Positions 10,721 to 20,163 are shown, numbered from the stretch's first letter. The stretch is 64,000 bases of DNA from Deinobacterium chartae (GCF_014202645.1 NZ_JACHHG010000004.1:1-64000), one strand, 5' to 3'. The notes: generated by a model from the letters alone, not told the origin. Program-made: numbers and translations.

Positions 10721-10912
10721 CAGCGGCTTTCCTGGGATTTTCCCGGAGCCTGCCGCCGGGTTCTGGCGGCCACATCCGGCCCAGGATGGTTTAAGCTCGC
10801 GTTAAGAATCTTCGAGTCCGCAAGTTCGGGCTGATAAGCTTCTAGGCGACGCCTGCAACGGCGGGGGCGGGCTTTTTGGATACCGCTCCTCCGTCTGCCA
10901 CAGGAGGCGAAT

Positions 10913-11458
10913 ATGAAAGAGATCTATCAAGACGCGCGTACGCGCATGAGCAAGGCCATTGACTCCTTCGAGAGCAACCTGGCGGTGCTGCGCACCGGCC
11001 GCGCCCACCCGGGCATCCTCAAGAAGATCACGGTCGAGTACTACGGCTCCACGGTACCGCTCGAGCAGGTGGCTTCGATCACCACGCCCGACGCTCGCAC
11101 CCTGCTGGTAACCCCCTGGGACCGTGGTGCCCTGCAGCCCATCGAGAAGGCGATCCGTGACTCGGACCTGGGTCTGAACCCGAACAACAAGGGCGACGCC
11201 ATCTTCATCTCGGTGCCGGCCCTCAACGAGGAGCGCCGCCGCGAACTGGTGAAAAACGCCAAATCCTACGCCGAAGAAGCCCGCGTGGCGATCCGCAACG
11301 TGCGCCGTGACGCGCTGGCCGAGGTGGGCAAGCAGTCCAAGACCGTGGGCGAGGACGAGGTCAAACGCGCCGAAGCCGAGGTTCAGAAGATCACCGACGA
11401 GTACATCAAGAAGGTGGACGAGATCCTCGAGCGCAAGGAACAGGACATCCTCCACTGA
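10913..11458 (+). CDS. frr: Ribosome recycling factor
   Basis: A 181-residue, tRNA-shaped RRF that splits post-termination ribosomes together with EF-G. The LRTGRAHPG motif near residue 25 and the C-terminal [22 protein letters not shown] helix are standard. Length is near the family norm of about 185. The site AGGAGG lies just before the ATG. A 190-nt gap after pyrH contains no gene and may carry a promoter. Confidence 0.98.
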   Translation: MKEIYQDARTRMSKAIDSFESNLAVLRTGRAHPGILKKITVEYYGSTVPLEQVASITTPDARTLLVTPWDRGALQPIEKAIRDSDLGLNPNNKGDAIFISVPALNEERRRELVKNAKSYAEEARVAIRNVRRDALAEVGKQSKTVGEDEVKRAEAEVQKITDEYIKKVDEILERKEQDILH

Positions 11459-11473
11459 AGCAGGTGTGTGCCA

Positions 11474-11498
11474 GCACCCGGCCCACTGGGCCGGGTGC
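11474..11498 (+). other. Hairpin between frr and cdsA
   Basis: A perfect 11-bp stem GCACCCGGCCC / GGGCCGGGTGC with a 3-nt loop ACT and no U-tract. It could attenuate or process the transcript between frr and cdsA. Confidence 0.55.
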
Positions 11499-11511
11499 CT
11501 CGAGGTAAGGC

Positions 11512-12351
11512 GTGGAAACACTGCGTTCCCGGTTTGTTTCCGCGTTTATCGCCTTCTTGCTGATCCTGGTGGTGCTGTGGGTCGGCCTCCCGCTGATGCT
11601 GCCGGTCCTGCTGTTCGCCGGTTGGCTGGGGGTGCGCGAGTACGTCGGGATGGTGCGCGGGGCGGACATCGACGTGCGCCGCAAGGCGCTGCTGCTGTTC
11701 AGCGTGCTGATCATCGTCGCCTCGTATCCGAACCTGCCCGAGGTGCCCTGGATCGGCGGTTCATGGCGCGAGGTGGTCCTCACGGCCGCGCTGTTCTACC
11801 TTTTGATCCTCGAGGTGGTTCGTCCGGGCGAACGCCCGCTCGAGCGCATCGTGTACAGCGGCTTTGGACTGCTGTACGTGCCGTGGCTGCTGGGGTATTT
11901 CCTGCAGCTGCGCGCCACGCCCAACCTCGAAGACGGCTTCGGCTACCTGCTGCTGCCCCTGATGGCCGCTTTTGCCACCGACGTGGGCGGGTTTTTCTTC
12001 GGCAAGCTGTTCGGTCGCCGCAAGCTGGCCCCCGAGGTCTCTCCGGCCAAGACGGTAGAAGGTGCTATGGGCGGGCTGGTGTTCTCGTTCGTGATGGTCT
12101 TCCTGGTCGGGCGGGTCCTCGAGGGTTTCTTGTTCAACCTCAACGTCTACGACGCGCTGCTGTACAGCCTGATGGTCTCGTCGGCCGCGCAGCTCGGTGA
12201 TCTGGCCGAGAGCATCATCAAACGCTCGCTGGGGGCCAAGGACTCGGGGCAGTTCCTGCCCGGGCACGGCGGTATTTTGGACCGCCTGGACTCGCTGCTG
12301 TTCGCGGTGCCGATCTCGTATTTTTTCGTGACCATCGTGGCGGGGCGCTGA
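11512..12351 (+). CDS. cdsA: Phosphatidate cytidylyltransferase
   Basis: A 279-residue polytopic membrane enzyme that makes CDP-diacylglycerol from phosphatidate and CTP, the branch point of phospholipid synthesis. Several hydrophobic segments precede the family signature near the C-terminus (IIKRSLGAKDSG followed by LPGHGGILDRLDS). The GTG at 11512 is supported by AGGTAAGG just upstream. It follows frr by 53 nt and precedes dxr and rseP, the usual frr-cdsA-dxr-rseP order of bacteria. Confidence 0.96.
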   Translation: METLRSRFVSAFIAFLLILVVLWVGLPLMLPVLLFAGWLGVREYVGMVRGADIDVRRKALLLFSVLIIVASYPNLPEVPWIGGSWREVVLTAALFYLLILEVVRPGERPLERIVYSGFGLLYVPWLLGYFLQLRATPNLEDGFGYLLLPLMAAFATDVGGFFFGKLFGRRKLAPEVSPAKTVEGAMGGLVFSFVMVFLVGRVLEGFLFNLNVYDALLYSLMVSSAAQLGDLAESIIKRSLGAKDSGQFLPGHGGILDRLDSLLFAVPISYFFVTIVAGR

Positions 12352-12583
12352 AAGCAGCTCGGCTTGCCCGTTTTCGGGCAGAGCGTGGCGGGTTCGGTCG
12401 CGCGGGTACCGGCTTGCTTCGGCGACCCGCCGCGCACCGAACACCCGCCGCTGAAAACGGGTCGGCTCCATTCGTGCCTCCTCTCCCACACCCTCTACGC
12501 TGAACCCGGCATAGTAAAGGCGTGGATTTACCCGGTTGTGCCCGGCCCCTTGCGGGTGAAACAGTAAGGCCCGGAGGCATGCG

Positions 12584-13735
12584 TTGACATCGATCAGTAT
12601 TCTCGGCTCCACCGGCTCTATCGGTACCCAGTCCCTCGAGGTCGCCCGCGCGCGCGGTTACGCGGTCACGGCACTGGCTGCCGGAGTGAACCTTGACCTG
12701 CTCGAGGCTCAGGTGCGCGAATTCCGGCCCCGGCTGGTCAGCGTCGCTCCGCCCTACCTCGAGCGGGCGCGGGCGCGCCTCGAGGGTTCGGGTGCCAGGG
12801 TCACCGATGACCCCTGCGAGGTCGCGCGCGCCGGAGCCGACGTGGTGGTGGGTGCGATTCCGGGGCTGGCCGGACTTGCCCCTACCCGCGCGGCCCTCGA
12901 GGCCGGAACCCCGGTGGCCCTGGCCAACAAGGAGAGCATGGTGGTGGCCGGACCGCTGGTGTGGGAACTCGCGGCGCGCACGGGCGCGCGCATCACCCCG
13001 GTGGACAGCGAGCACAGCGCCCTGTTTCAGTGCCTGGTCGGGGAGGACCCGGCAGACGTTCTCGAGCTGATCGTGACCGCCTCGGGCGGCCCGTTCCGCT
13101 TAGAGCCCGCAGATCTGGCGCAGGTGACGCCGGCCATGGCCCTGCGGCACCCCACCTGGACCATGGGTTCCAAGGTCACCATCGACTCCTCGACGCTGAT
13201 GAACAAGGGCCTCGAGGTGCTCGAGGCGCACTTTCTCTACGGCCTGCCCCTGGAGCGCGTCAAGGTGCTGGTGCACCCGCAGAGCGTCATTCACGCGCTG
13301 GTGCGCTTTCAAGACGGTAACCTCAAGGCCCATCTGGGGCCGCCGGACATGCGGTTGCCGATTCAGTACGGCATCGACTCGGCCGCGCGCGGCATGCGCT
13401 ACCCGGGCGATGTGCAGCAGGCGCGGCGCGCCCCGGGGCCGCACACCGACTACCCGCTGGCCCGCACCCTCGAGCTGTTCGAGCCGGACTTCGCACGTTT
13501 TCCCTGCCTGGAACTCGCTTACGAGGCCGGACGGCGCGGCGGGCTGGCTCCGGCGGTCCTCAACGCCGCCGACGAGGTGGCGGTCGCGGCTTTTCTCGAG
13601 GAACGCATCCGCTATACCGACATCGCGCGCCTGATCGAACGGGCCCTCGAGGAGGCCCCGGACGGTAAGCTGTCCTGGGAAGGCATCGAGCAGGTGGACG
13701 CCTGGACCCGGGCGCGCGTGGGAGAGATGATATGA
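12584..13735 (+). CDS. dxr: 1-deoxy-D-xylulose 5-phosphate reductoisomerase
   Basis: A 383-residue NADPH-dependent enzyme that converts DXP to MEP in isoprenoid synthesis. The dinucleotide loop GSTGSIG (residues 8-14), the metal/substrate motif around [10 protein letters not shown], and [14 protein letters not shown] with MNKGLEV are conserved. The start is TTG at 12584, placed 6 nt after GGAGG; no ATG or GTG fits. A 230-nt gap after cdsA holds only a weak 6-bp hairpin at 12365-12380 and no supported gene. The stop overlaps the rseP start (ATGA). Confidence 0.97.
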   Translation: MTSISILGSTGSIGTQSLEVARARGYAVTALAAGVNLDLLEAQVREFRPRLVSVAPPYLERARARLEGSGARVTDDPCEVARAGADVVVGAIPGLAGLAPTRAALEAGTPVALANKESMVVAGPLVWELAARTGARITPVDSEHSALFQCLVGEDPADVLELIVTASGGPFRLEPADLAQVTPAMALRHPTWTMGSKVTIDSSTLMNKGLEVLEAHFLYGLPLERVKVLVHPQSVIHALVRFQDGNLKAHLGPPDMRLPIQYGIDSAARGMRYPGDVQQARRAPGPHTDYPLARTLELFEPDFARFPCLELAYEAGRRGGLAPAVLNAADEVAVAAFLEERIRYTDIARLIERALEEAPDGKLSWEGIEQVDAWTRARVGEMI

Positions 13736-14838
13736 GCATACTGATCTGGCTGCTGATCCTGATGGTCGCGGTGGTGCTGCACGAACTGGGGCACTACGGG
13801 ATCGCGCGGCTGAACCGCGTGGCGGTCAAGGCCTTCTCGGTGGGAATGGGGCCGATTTTGGCCCGCGTGCGCCGGGGCGGAACCGAGTGGCGTCTGTCGC
13901 TGCTGCCGATCGGCGGCTACGTGGAGATCGACGGCATGGCGCCCGAGATCGACGAGCGCGGCGGCCTGCGCCCGCCCAGCCACGGCTTCGCCCGCCTGCG
14001 CACGCGCGGCAAGGTGGCGATTTTACTGGCCGGTCCGGTCATGAACGTCTTGCTGGCGATCGTGTTGCTGGCCGGAGTGTACAGCGCGCAGGGCATTCGC
14101 GAGGTGCAGGTCAGGCCCGACCGGCTGGCGTTGCAGTCGGTGGTGCAGGGCAGCCCGGCCGAGCGGGCCGGTTTCCGCGCAGGAGACCTGATCATCGCGG
14201 TGGACGGACGTGACCTGCCCGACCAGGACGTGGTAGACGGACGACCCCGCCCGGGTTTTGCGCAGGCCATCGACGCCCTCAAGCGCGGCGGTGAGCACAC
14301 CTTCCGCGTCATCCGGGACGGTCGGGAGCAGGACATCACCTTCAGCTTCAACGCGCGTCCCGGTGAGCTGTTCGGGATCTCGTACTCCCCGAGCGGTCAG
14401 GTGATCACCACCACCCGTCCGGTCGCGAATTACGGGGCCGGGTTGCTCGAGGCGAGCCGCTTTGCCATCACCGCGGTCCCGCAGGCGGTGAGCGGTTTTG
14501 GCACGGCGGTGGTCAGCATTCTGCGCAATCCCTTCGAGCCCTCGGACCAAGTGGCCGGTCCGGTCACCCAGGTGCGTATCGCCGAGCAGGTGGCGCGCAG
14601 CGGCATCTGGGACGTGCTGTATTTTGCCGCGATCATCAACCTGTCGCTGGGAATCCTCAATCTGCTGCCGATTCCGTCGCTGGACGGCGGACGCATCCTG
14701 TTCGCGCTGATCGAGCGCGTTCGTGGCAAGCCGTTCCGGCCCGAGCAGGAGGGGATGGTCAACTGGCTGGGCTTCGCCTTCGTGATCCTGCTGATGGTCT
14801 TCGTGATCATCGGTGACGTCAGCCGCCTGGGGCGATAA
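13732..14838 (+). CDS. rseP: Site-2 zinc metalloprotease (RseP family)
   Basis: A 368-residue intramembrane protease of family M50. The first membrane helix carries H17-ELG-H21, a single PDZ domain follows (about residues 120-200, with [17 protein letters not shown]), and the C-terminal helices contain [15 protein letters not shown], which supplies the third zinc ligand. Homologues cleave anti-sigma factors or signal peptides within the membrane. No anti-sigma substrate is seen nearby. The start overlaps dxr by four bases. Confidence 0.95.
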   Translation: MSILIWLLILMVAVVLHELGHYGIARLNRVAVKAFSVGMGPILARVRRGGTEWRLSLLPIGGYVEIDGMAPEIDERGGLRPPSHGFARLRTRGKVAILLAGPVMNVLLAIVLLAGVYSAQGIREVQVRPDRLALQSVVQGSPAERAGFRAGDLIIAVDGRDLPDQDVVDGRPRPGFAQAIDALKRGGEHTFRVIRDGREQDITFSFNARPGELFGISYSPSGQVITTTRPVANYGAGLLEASRFAITAVPQAVSGFGTAVVSILRNPFEPSDQVAGPVTQVRIAEQVARSGIWDVLYFAAIINLSLGILNLLPIPSLDGGRILFALIERVRGKPFRPEQEGMVNWLGFAFVILLMVFVIIGDVSRLGR

Positions 14839-14848
14839 AGTGAAAGCG

Positions 14849-15502
14849 ATGGGTGCAAGCACTCTGGACGCGGCCGTGATCATTCCGGCCTACAACGAGC
14901 AGGAGACCGTGGGCCGGGTGGTCGAGGCCGCGCGGGTACTGAACGTTCCGGTCGTGGTGGTCAGCGACGGCTCGAAGGATAAGACCGCCGAGGTGGCCCG
15001 CGCGGCCGGAGCTCAGGTGGTGGACTTGAGCCCCAACCGGGGCAAGGGCGGGGCCATCGCGGCGGGCCTCGAGGCGACCGACGCCACCTTCGTGCTGCTG
15101 CTCGACGCCGACTTGGTGGGGCTCACCCGCGAACACCTCGAGAGCCTGCTGCTGCCGGTCGTGCGCGGCGAACTGGACATGACCATCGGCGTGTTCCGCT
15201 CGGGCGGCCTGCTCACCGACTTCGGCAACCGCGCGACTCCGCACCTCAGCGGGCAGCGCGCCTGCCGCCGCGAGTGGCTGCAGGCGGTGCCGCACCTTGC
15301 CGAGGAGCGCTGGCCCGAACCGGCCATCACCGAGCACCTGCGGCGCAGCGGGGCGAACTGGCGTTACGTGCCGCTGTTGCAGGTCTCGCAGGTGATGAAG
15401 GAGATCAAGCGCGGCTTCTGGTCCGGGCTCAAGCACCGCGCCAAGATGTACCGCGATCTGGTCAGCTACCGCGCCCGCCGCCGCGAACCGAGCGAATCGT
15501 GA
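14849..15502 (+). CDS. Family 2 glycosyltransferase
   Basis: A 217-residue GT-A-fold glycosyltransferase. It has the N-terminal VIIPAYNEQETVGRVV motif, the nucleotide-sugar region VSDGSKDKTA and the metal motif LLLDADLVG, followed by a short C-terminal region without a clear membrane helix. The ATG at 14849 and a GTG at 14840 are both possible; the GTG directly follows the rseP stop. Substrate and acceptor are unknown. It is probably cotranscribed with rseP and the next small gene. Confidence 0.85.
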   Translation: MGASTLDAAVIIPAYNEQETVGRVVEAARVLNVPVVVVSDGSKDKTAEVARAAGAQVVDLSPNRGKGGAIAAGLEATDATFVLLLDADLVGLTREHLESLLLPVVRGELDMTIGVFRSGGLLTDFGNRATPHLSGQRACRREWLQAVPHLAEERWPEPAITEHLRRSGANWRYVPLLQVSQVMKEIKRGFWSGLKHRAKMYRDLVSYRARRREPSES

Positions 15503-15747
15503 ACGGCCACCGCGGCAGCGAGTGGCAGGCCGAACTGGCCACCGTGGCCCTCGAGGAGGGCAGCAAGAAGCTGTCCCATACCCACCCGCGCCTGTTCGCC
15601 GAGCTGAACCTCACGCCCGGGCACTTCGCGCGGCTGCTGCCGGTGGTGCGCGACCTTGAAGACGCCCGCCGCCTGGCCGGGCACCCGAACGTGCCCGCCG
15701 ACGTGCGGCAGCTCCTCGAGGCGCGTTTCGGGCGGCTGGAGCCTTGA
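15499..15747 (+). CDS. Conserved-looking 82-residue hypothetical protein
   Basis: A small acidic-to-neutral helical protein (ELATVALEEGSKKLSHTHPRLF...LLPVVRDLEDARRLAG). Its GTG start overlaps the glycosyltransferase stop by four bases (GTGA), which strongly suggests it is translated. No domain is recognised. Confidence 0.7.
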   Translation: MNGHRGSEWQAELATVALEEGSKKLSHTHPRLFAELNLTPGHFARLLPVVRDLEDARRLAGHPNVPADVRQLLEARFGRLEP

Positions 15748-15824
15748 GACCCCGCGCGCAGGCGACGCTGGCCGCACTTTTGCCAAAGGCGATGTTTCAT
15801 CCGGTGGTCCGGGGCTTTCCTCGC

Positions 15825-15830
15825 TACACT
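15825..15830 (+). promoter_or_regulatory. -10 box of the leaderless MoxR gene
   Basis: TACACT lies 8 nt before the ATG, with no Shine-Dalgarno between them. Confidence 0.55.
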
Positions 15831-15838
15831 GCGGGCAC

Positions 15839-16921
15839 ATGAACCTGCGCACTGCAACCCAGATGATCGAGATGTACCTCGGGACCCCCGGCGCTCCGGC
15901 GCTGATGCTGTGGGGGCCGCCCGGGGTGGGTAAGTCCACGGCGGTGCGGGCGGTGGCCGAGCGGCACCACTACCAGTTGGTGGACCTGCGGCTCAGCCAG
16001 CTCTCGCCGGTGGACCTGCGCGGCCTGCCCACGGTGGACCGCGAAAAAATGGCCTCGAGATGGCTGAGGCCGATCTTTTTGCCCTCGGAAGAGGACGTGC
16101 GTTACCTGATGTCCGAGCAAGGCGGTGCCTACCGCGGGCTGATCCTGCTGCTCGACGAGGTGAACACCGCGCCGGTGCAGACCCAGGCCGCAGCGTTTCA
16201 GCTGGTGCTCGACCGCGCGGCGGGCGAGTACGTGCTGCCTCAGGTCGAGGGTTTCCCGATCTTTCTGATTCTGGCCGGCAACCGCGCCTCGGACCGCTCG
16301 GTGGTGCACCAGATGCCCGCCCCCTTGATGAACCGCATGGGCCACCTCGAGGTGGAGGCGGACGCGGAATCCTTCTGCCAGTACGGCCTCGAGCGGGGTC
16401 TGGACCCGCGCGTGCTGGGATTTATCGCCTACGGAGGCACCGAGAAGCTGCTGCGCCTGCCGCAGGCGGCCGAGCGCAGCTTTCCCACGCCGCGCACCTG
16501 GGAGTTCGTGTCCACCATGATCCGGGGGCGCCCCTGGAGCGTGGAGCTGCAACAGCTGGTCGCCACGCTGGTCGGCGAGGGTGCCGCTCACGAACTGGGA
16601 GCTTTCATCGAGCTGCAAGCGCGCCTGCCGGACCTCGACGCGGTGCTGGCCGGCCAGATTCCCGAGGGCATGGAGCGCGAGAGCGTGGCGGTGCAGTGGA
16701 GCTACGTCACCGCCCTCACCGCGCGGGTGATGAGCCTGGGAGACGCCCTGGGCGACGAGCAGGTCACGCACTGGGTGCGGGCGCTGTCCCGGCTGCAGCC
16801 CGAGTACGCCAACCTGGGCCTGTCGCTGCCGCTGCGCGGCGACCTGTCGCGGATGCGGCGCTTTATCGCCAACGCCGAGTACAAGGCCTGGAACGCCCGC
16901 AACGTAGCGCTGCTGGTCTGA
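15839..16921 (+). CDS. MoxR-type AAA+ ATPase
   Basis: A 360-residue AAA+ ATPase. Walker A GPPGVGKST is at residues 26-34, Walker B LLLDEVN at 103-109, and the sensor-1-like region LILAGNR follows. The MoxR class acts as a chaperone that inserts metals or remodels proteins carrying VWA domains. The next gene encodes exactly such a partner (VWA plus metallopeptidase-like domain), and the two overlap by one base. The ATG at 15839 follows a TACACT box, so the in-frame upstream extension to 15656 is not used. Confidence 0.9.
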   Translation: MNLRTATQMIEMYLGTPGAPALMLWGPPGVGKSTAVRAVAERHHYQLVDLRLSQLSPVDLRGLPTVDREKMASRWLRPIFLPSEEDVRYLMSEQGGAYRGLILLLDEVNTAPVQTQAAAFQLVLDRAAGEYVLPQVEGFPIFLILAGNRASDRSVVHQMPAPLMNRMGHLEVEADAESFCQYGLERGLDPRVLGFIAYGGTEKLLRLPQAAERSFPTPRTWEFVSTMIRGRPWSVELQQLVATLVGEGAAHELGAFIELQARLPDLDAVLAGQIPEGMERESVAVQWSYVTALTARVMSLGDALGDEQVTHWVRALSRLQPEYANLGLSLPLRGDLSRMRRFIANAEYKAWNARNVALLV

Positions 16922-18240
16922 TGCACGGCCTGAAGCTCGACGCCGACGCGAAGCTCTCGCGCGCCAAGATCGAGGCGGTGCGCGAATTCCCGTTTTTCGG
17001 CCTGCTGATTTTGGGCTGCGAGTTCCTCGAGGACCCGCACTGCGCGGCGCTGTGGTCGGACGGTCGCCGCATCGGCTACAACCCGGACTTCGTGGCGCGT
17101 TGCGAGGTGCCGGAACTGGTGTGGCTGCTGGCACACGAGGCGCTGCACAACGCTTTTGCACACGTTCACGGCCTGGGAGCGCGCGACGCGCAGTTGTACA
17201 ATCTGGCCGCCGACTTCTGGGTGAACGGCCGCCTCGAGGAGGAGGCCGCGCGCAGCGGCGGACAGCGCCTCAGGCGCCCTGACCTCGCGCGCCTCGAGGG
17301 ACGCGCGCAGGTCGAGCTGGCCCTGGACCCCGCGCGCTTCTCGCAGCTGTCCAGCGAAGCCATCTATGCCGAACTGGTGCGCGAGACCCTGCGGCAGGAC
17401 CGCAGCGGTCAGGGTGCGGGCGGGGGAGAGTCGGCCTCCGAGCAGGACGCGGCTTCTGCCTCGAGCGGTCGGGGCGGCGAGGATCCCCTGGAGGGCAGCG
17501 GGAGCGGAGACGCCTTCGCGCAGTACGACCAGGGAGGCATGAACGGCGATTTGAATCTGGAGGCGGCGCGTGAGCGCGGAGCTTCCTCGGACGCGCAGCG
17601 CGCGGCGGACGCGGCGTACTGGAGCGGTGAGGTGGCCCGCGCCGCCGAGGTGGCGCGGCAGCACGGCAGCTTCCCGGCCGAACTGGCGCGGGCGGTGACG
17701 GCCCTGCTCGAACCGCAGCTGCCCTGGACCGAGCGGCTGGCGGCCTTTGTGCAGCCCTCGCTCGAGGATTACCGCTGGGAGATGCCCGACCGCCGTTTCT
17801 CGGACGCGGATTTCATCCTGCCCGCGGTCGAGGGTTCACGCCTCGAGGTGGTGCTGGCCGTGGACGTCAGCGGTTCGATCCGACCGGGAGAGCTGCGGCG
17901 TTTCGTGTCCGAGGCGGCGGCGGTGCTGCATGCCTTTGACCGGGTCGAGGCGTGGCTGCTGGCCTGCGACGCCGAGGTGCGCTACTTCGGGCGTATTTCG
18001 GTCGGAGAGGCGCTGCCAACCGAGTTTCCGGGCGGGGGCGGGACCGACTTCCGGCCGGTGTTCGAGCGGCTGGAGCAAGCGGGTATCCTTCCGCACGCGC
18101 TGGTGTACCTCACCGACGGTTTCGGGCGCTACCCGCGTTCGGCCCCGACCTACCCGGTGCTGTGGGTGCTGACCGAACAGGGCGGGTCGCCGCCGTTCGG
18201 CGAGGTGCTGCGTCTGGGAGAACATTCGCTGGCGCGCTGA
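16921..18240 (+). CDS. Putative metallopeptidase-like domain plus VWA domain protein
   Basis: A 439-residue cytoplasmic protein, DUF2201-like. The N-terminal half has a zincin-like motif H72-EAL-H76 with more His/Asp downstream. A low-complexity Gly/Ser/Gln linker (about 160-220) leads to a C-terminal VWA domain with a MIDAS site: D315-V-S-G-S319, the later GGGGTDF threonine and the YLTDGFG aspartate. Proteins of this layout pair with MoxR ATPases; the substrate is unknown. Whether it is an active peptidase is unproven. It ends ten bases from the convergent next gene. Confidence 0.85.
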   Translation: MHGLKLDADAKLSRAKIEAVREFPFFGLLILGCEFLEDPHCAALWSDGRRIGYNPDFVARCEVPELVWLLAHEALHNAFAHVHGLGARDAQLYNLAADFWVNGRLEEEAARSGGQRLRRPDLARLEGRAQVELALDPARFSQLSSEAIYAELVRETLRQDRSGQGAGGGESASEQDAASASSGRGGEDPLEGSGSGDAFAQYDQGGMNGDLNLEAARERGASSDAQRAADAAYWSGEVARAAEVARQHGSFPAELARAVTALLEPQLPWTERLAAFVQPSLEDYRWEMPDRRFSDADFILPAVEGSRLEVVLAVDVSGSIRPGELRRFVSEAAAVLHAFDRVEAWLLACDAEVRYFGRISVGEALPTEFPGGGGTDFRPVFERLEQAGILPHALVYLTDGFGRYPRSAPTYPVLWVLTEQGGSPPFGEVLRLGEHSLAR

Positions 18241-18250
18241 GCCGGGGGGA

Positions 18251-18616
18251 TCAGCCGGAGGTCACCGAGGCGGGGTCGTGCAGGATCAGGGCATCTTCGC
18301 CCTGGTAGACGATCAGGGTCAGGTCGTGCAGCAGGGCGTAAGCCAGCACCTGCTGCACCTCGCGCTGCAAGTCGCCCATGAACTCGGGCCGTTGGGCCGC
18401 CAGGGCGTTCCTGGGTCGGTCGTGCAGGCCGAAGCGGCGGTCGGGCACCTCGTAACCGCGCACGTCGGTGCGCACGTTCAGGTGCAGGCTGAGGGCCGCG
18501 ACCGGCCGCTGCATGGTCTGCAGCAGGGTGTGTGCGCCGCGCCGCCGGTAGTACGCGATGACCGTTTCGGGGTCTTCCAGCGTGAGGTAGCAGCGCGCCT
18601 CGAGGAAGCTCGGCAT
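18251..18616 (-). CDS. 121-residue hypothetical protein
   Basis: The protein begins MPSFLEARCYLTLEDPETVIAYYR in a frame that can be read back to 18835, but the ATG at 18616 lies 6 nt after TACAAT and the upstream part has no protein-like composition. Residues RNALAAQRPEFMGDLQREVQQVLAYALLHDLTLIVYQGEDALILHDP suggest an alpha/beta fold. No family is recognised. Confidence 0.65.
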   Translation of the reverse strand: MPSFLEARCYLTLEDPETVIAYYRRRGAHTLLQTMQRPVAALSLHLNVRTDVRGYEVPDRRFGLHDRPRNALAAQRPEFMGDLQREVQQVLAYALLHDLTLIVYQGEDALILHDPASVTSG

Positions 18617-18622
18617 GCGGGC

Positions 18623-18628
18623 ATTGTA
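18623..18628 (-). promoter_or_regulatory. -10 box of the leaderless gene at 18616
   Basis: TACAAT on the minus strand, 6 nt before the ATG. Confidence 0.55.
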
Positions 18629-18774
18629 CGGTTCCGGGCAGGTGCAGGCCGTGCCGCAGCTGACCTTTGTGCCCGGCAGGGGGCATGTCCGGGTTCGTGG
18701 AGGCCGGTCGCTGCGGCAGCGGCTGCCCGCAGATTGGCTGCAGATGTGAAAACGGTGCACAAAGACTGGACTTT

Positions 18775-18797
18775 TACACCACTTTCCGGTGTACGAT
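18775..18797 (+). promoter_or_regulatory. Inverted repeat over a probable -10 box
   Basis: TACACC (18775-18780) and GGTGTA (18788-18793) form a perfect inverted repeat with a 7-nt spacer, overlapping TACGAT (18792-18797), a likely -10 box for the gene at 18853. It looks like a repressor operator; the regulator is unknown. Confidence 0.4.
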
Positions 18798-18852
18798 GGT
18801 GCGGTAACAACAACTTCAAGCGATAGGGGGCGCATCGGCGCCCGGAGGTGAG

Positions 18853-19167
18853 ATGCCTGCTACCATACGCGTGTGGAACGTCGAGGCGACTTACGAGCGT
18901 GGGATCTGGCGCAGCACGGACGACCCGCTTCAGGCCTTGCTGCAGAGTTTCGTCGATCCGCGCGAGGCGCTGGCGGGCCCGGACGCCGAGGCCCGGCACG
19001 CGGCCTGGGTGGCCGCGCGACTGGGCGGCACGCTCCTGCGGCACGACGGCTCTCCGGACGCCCTGCGCCCCACGAGCATCTCCGCGCCGCCCGCCGAGGC
19101 CGCTCCTGCGCGTTCTCCCGGCTCGGGGCTGGGCCGCTTGTTGCGGCGCCTGTTGACCTCGTCATAA
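18853..19167 (+). CDS. 104-residue hypothetical protein
   Basis: A small protein (PATIRVWNVEATYERGIWRSTDDPLQALLQ...) with a Pro/Ala-rich segment and a basic C-terminus (GLGRLLRRLLTSS). GGAGGTGAG precedes the ATG, and a hairpin GGGCGC-ATCG-GCGCCC sits immediately upstream of that site. The following GNAT gene starts 34 nt later and may be cotranscribed. No domain is recognised. Confidence 0.6.
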   Translation: MPATIRVWNVEATYERGIWRSTDDPLQALLQSFVDPREALAGPDAEARHAAWVAARLGGTLLRHDGSPDALRPTSISAPPAEAAPARSPGSGLGRLLRRLLTSS

Positions 19168-19201
19168 ACAGCTCAGGGGCAGCTTCCCAAAGCGGGCGCG
19201 G

Positions 19202-19843
19202 ATGAGCGGTCTGCGGCGCATCCGCGCGGACGATCTGAGCGCCGTGGGCCGCGTGGCCTACCTCACCGGTTTTTTCGGGTCGAGCGCCCAGGGCTATTTT
19301 CCGCAGCCGCAGCTGTTTGCCGACCTTTGGGTCTACCCGTACCTGTGCTTGCCCGACGCGCCGGGCTTTGTCCTCGAGGAGCGGGGCGAGGTCATCGGTT
19401 ACATCTTGGGCAGTACGGACGCTCCTCGGTATACCCGGGGCCTGCTCCGGGCGCTGCCCCGGGTGCTGGTCGGCCTGCTGCGCGGGCGTTACCCGGGGTG
19501 GACCGCCTGTCTGCCGTACCTGTTGCGCGTCGTTCGTGCGCCGCACCCGAGTGCGCCTGCGTCGCGCTATCCGGCCCACCTGCACCTCAACCTGCTCGAG
19601 GCGGCGCGTGGGCGGGGAGCCGGACGGGCGCTGCTGGAGGCCTACTTGAATCAGCTGCGCGACCGTGGCGTGCCGGGTGTGCACCTCTCCACCACCCTCG
19701 AGAACGCGGCCGCCGTGCAGCTGTACCGGAAATTGGGCTTCCGGACGTACCTGAGCTACGAAAGCCCGCTGTGGACGCCGTGGCTCGGGCGCCCGGCCGT
19801 GCACGTGCTGATGACCTGCGATCTGGGTAAAGGCCGCGTTTAG
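19202..19843 (+). CDS. GNAT-family N-acetyltransferase
   Basis: A 213-residue acetyl-CoA-dependent acyltransferase. The acetyl-CoA binding motif is recognisable in LNLLEAARGRGAGRALLEAYL, followed by the GVHLSTTLENAAAVQLYRKLGF segment that closes the GNAT fold. The N-terminal 100 residues are less conserved and may carry substrate specificity. The substrate cannot be predicted. Confidence 0.85.
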   Translation: MSGLRRIRADDLSAVGRVAYLTGFFGSSAQGYFPQPQLFADLWVYPYLCLPDAPGFVLEERGEVIGYILGSTDAPRYTRGLLRALPRVLVGLLRGRYPGWTACLPYLLRVVRAPHPSAPASRYPAHLHLNLLEAARGRGAGRALLEAYLNQLRDRGVPGVHLSTTLENAAAVQLYRKLGFRTYLSYESPLWTPWLGRPAVHVLMTCDLGKGRV

Positions 19844-19876
19844 CGGCCGGTCATGACCGTATGCTCCCCGGCGACC

Positions 19877-19882
19877 TAGGCT
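19877..19882 (+). promoter_or_regulatory. -10 box of the leaderless gene at 19888
   Basis: TAGGCT lies 5 nt before the ATG. Confidence 0.4.
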
Positions 19883-19887
19883 GGGAT

Positions 19888-20151
19888 ATGGCTTACGGCA
19901 TTTCTCTGGAATCCAGCGGAGAATTCGGGACCGTCAAAGACAGCGAGCATCCGGACCTGCCGGTCGGGGCGCGCGTTCAGGTGATCGCCAACGTCGCTCC
20001 GGGCAGCGGGCCGGAGCCCCAGGGCGGCCCCGACCTTGATGGGCCGATCCTCGAGCTCGAAGGGCGGCGTTTCCGCATCGGACGGCCCGCGTACAGCACC
20101 CTCGAGGACGGTGGGGTGTACCTGTCGTTTGACCGCATGGCGCCGCTATAA
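19888..20151 (+). CDS. 87-residue hypothetical protein
   Basis: A short soluble protein (MAYGISLESSGEFGTVKDSEH...) rich in Gly, Pro and acidic residues. The ATG at 19888 lies 5 nt after TAGGCT; an in-frame ATG at 19861 would read through that box. It converges with mqnD, with 12 nt between the stop codons. No family is recognised. Confidence 0.6.
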   Translation: MAYGISLESSGEFGTVKDSEHPDLPVGARVQVIANVAPGSGPEPQGGPDLDGPILELEGRRFRIGRPAYSTLEDGGVYLSFDRMAPL

Positions 20152-20163
20152 GGCGGCGGGCGT

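Noticed and set aside
12364-12567. 67-codon frame between cdsA and dxr
   Set aside because: No start signal and no protein-like composition.
18617-18835. N-terminal extension of the 121-residue gene
   Set aside because: It crosses the TACAAT box and has Cys/Arg-rich, non-protein-like composition.
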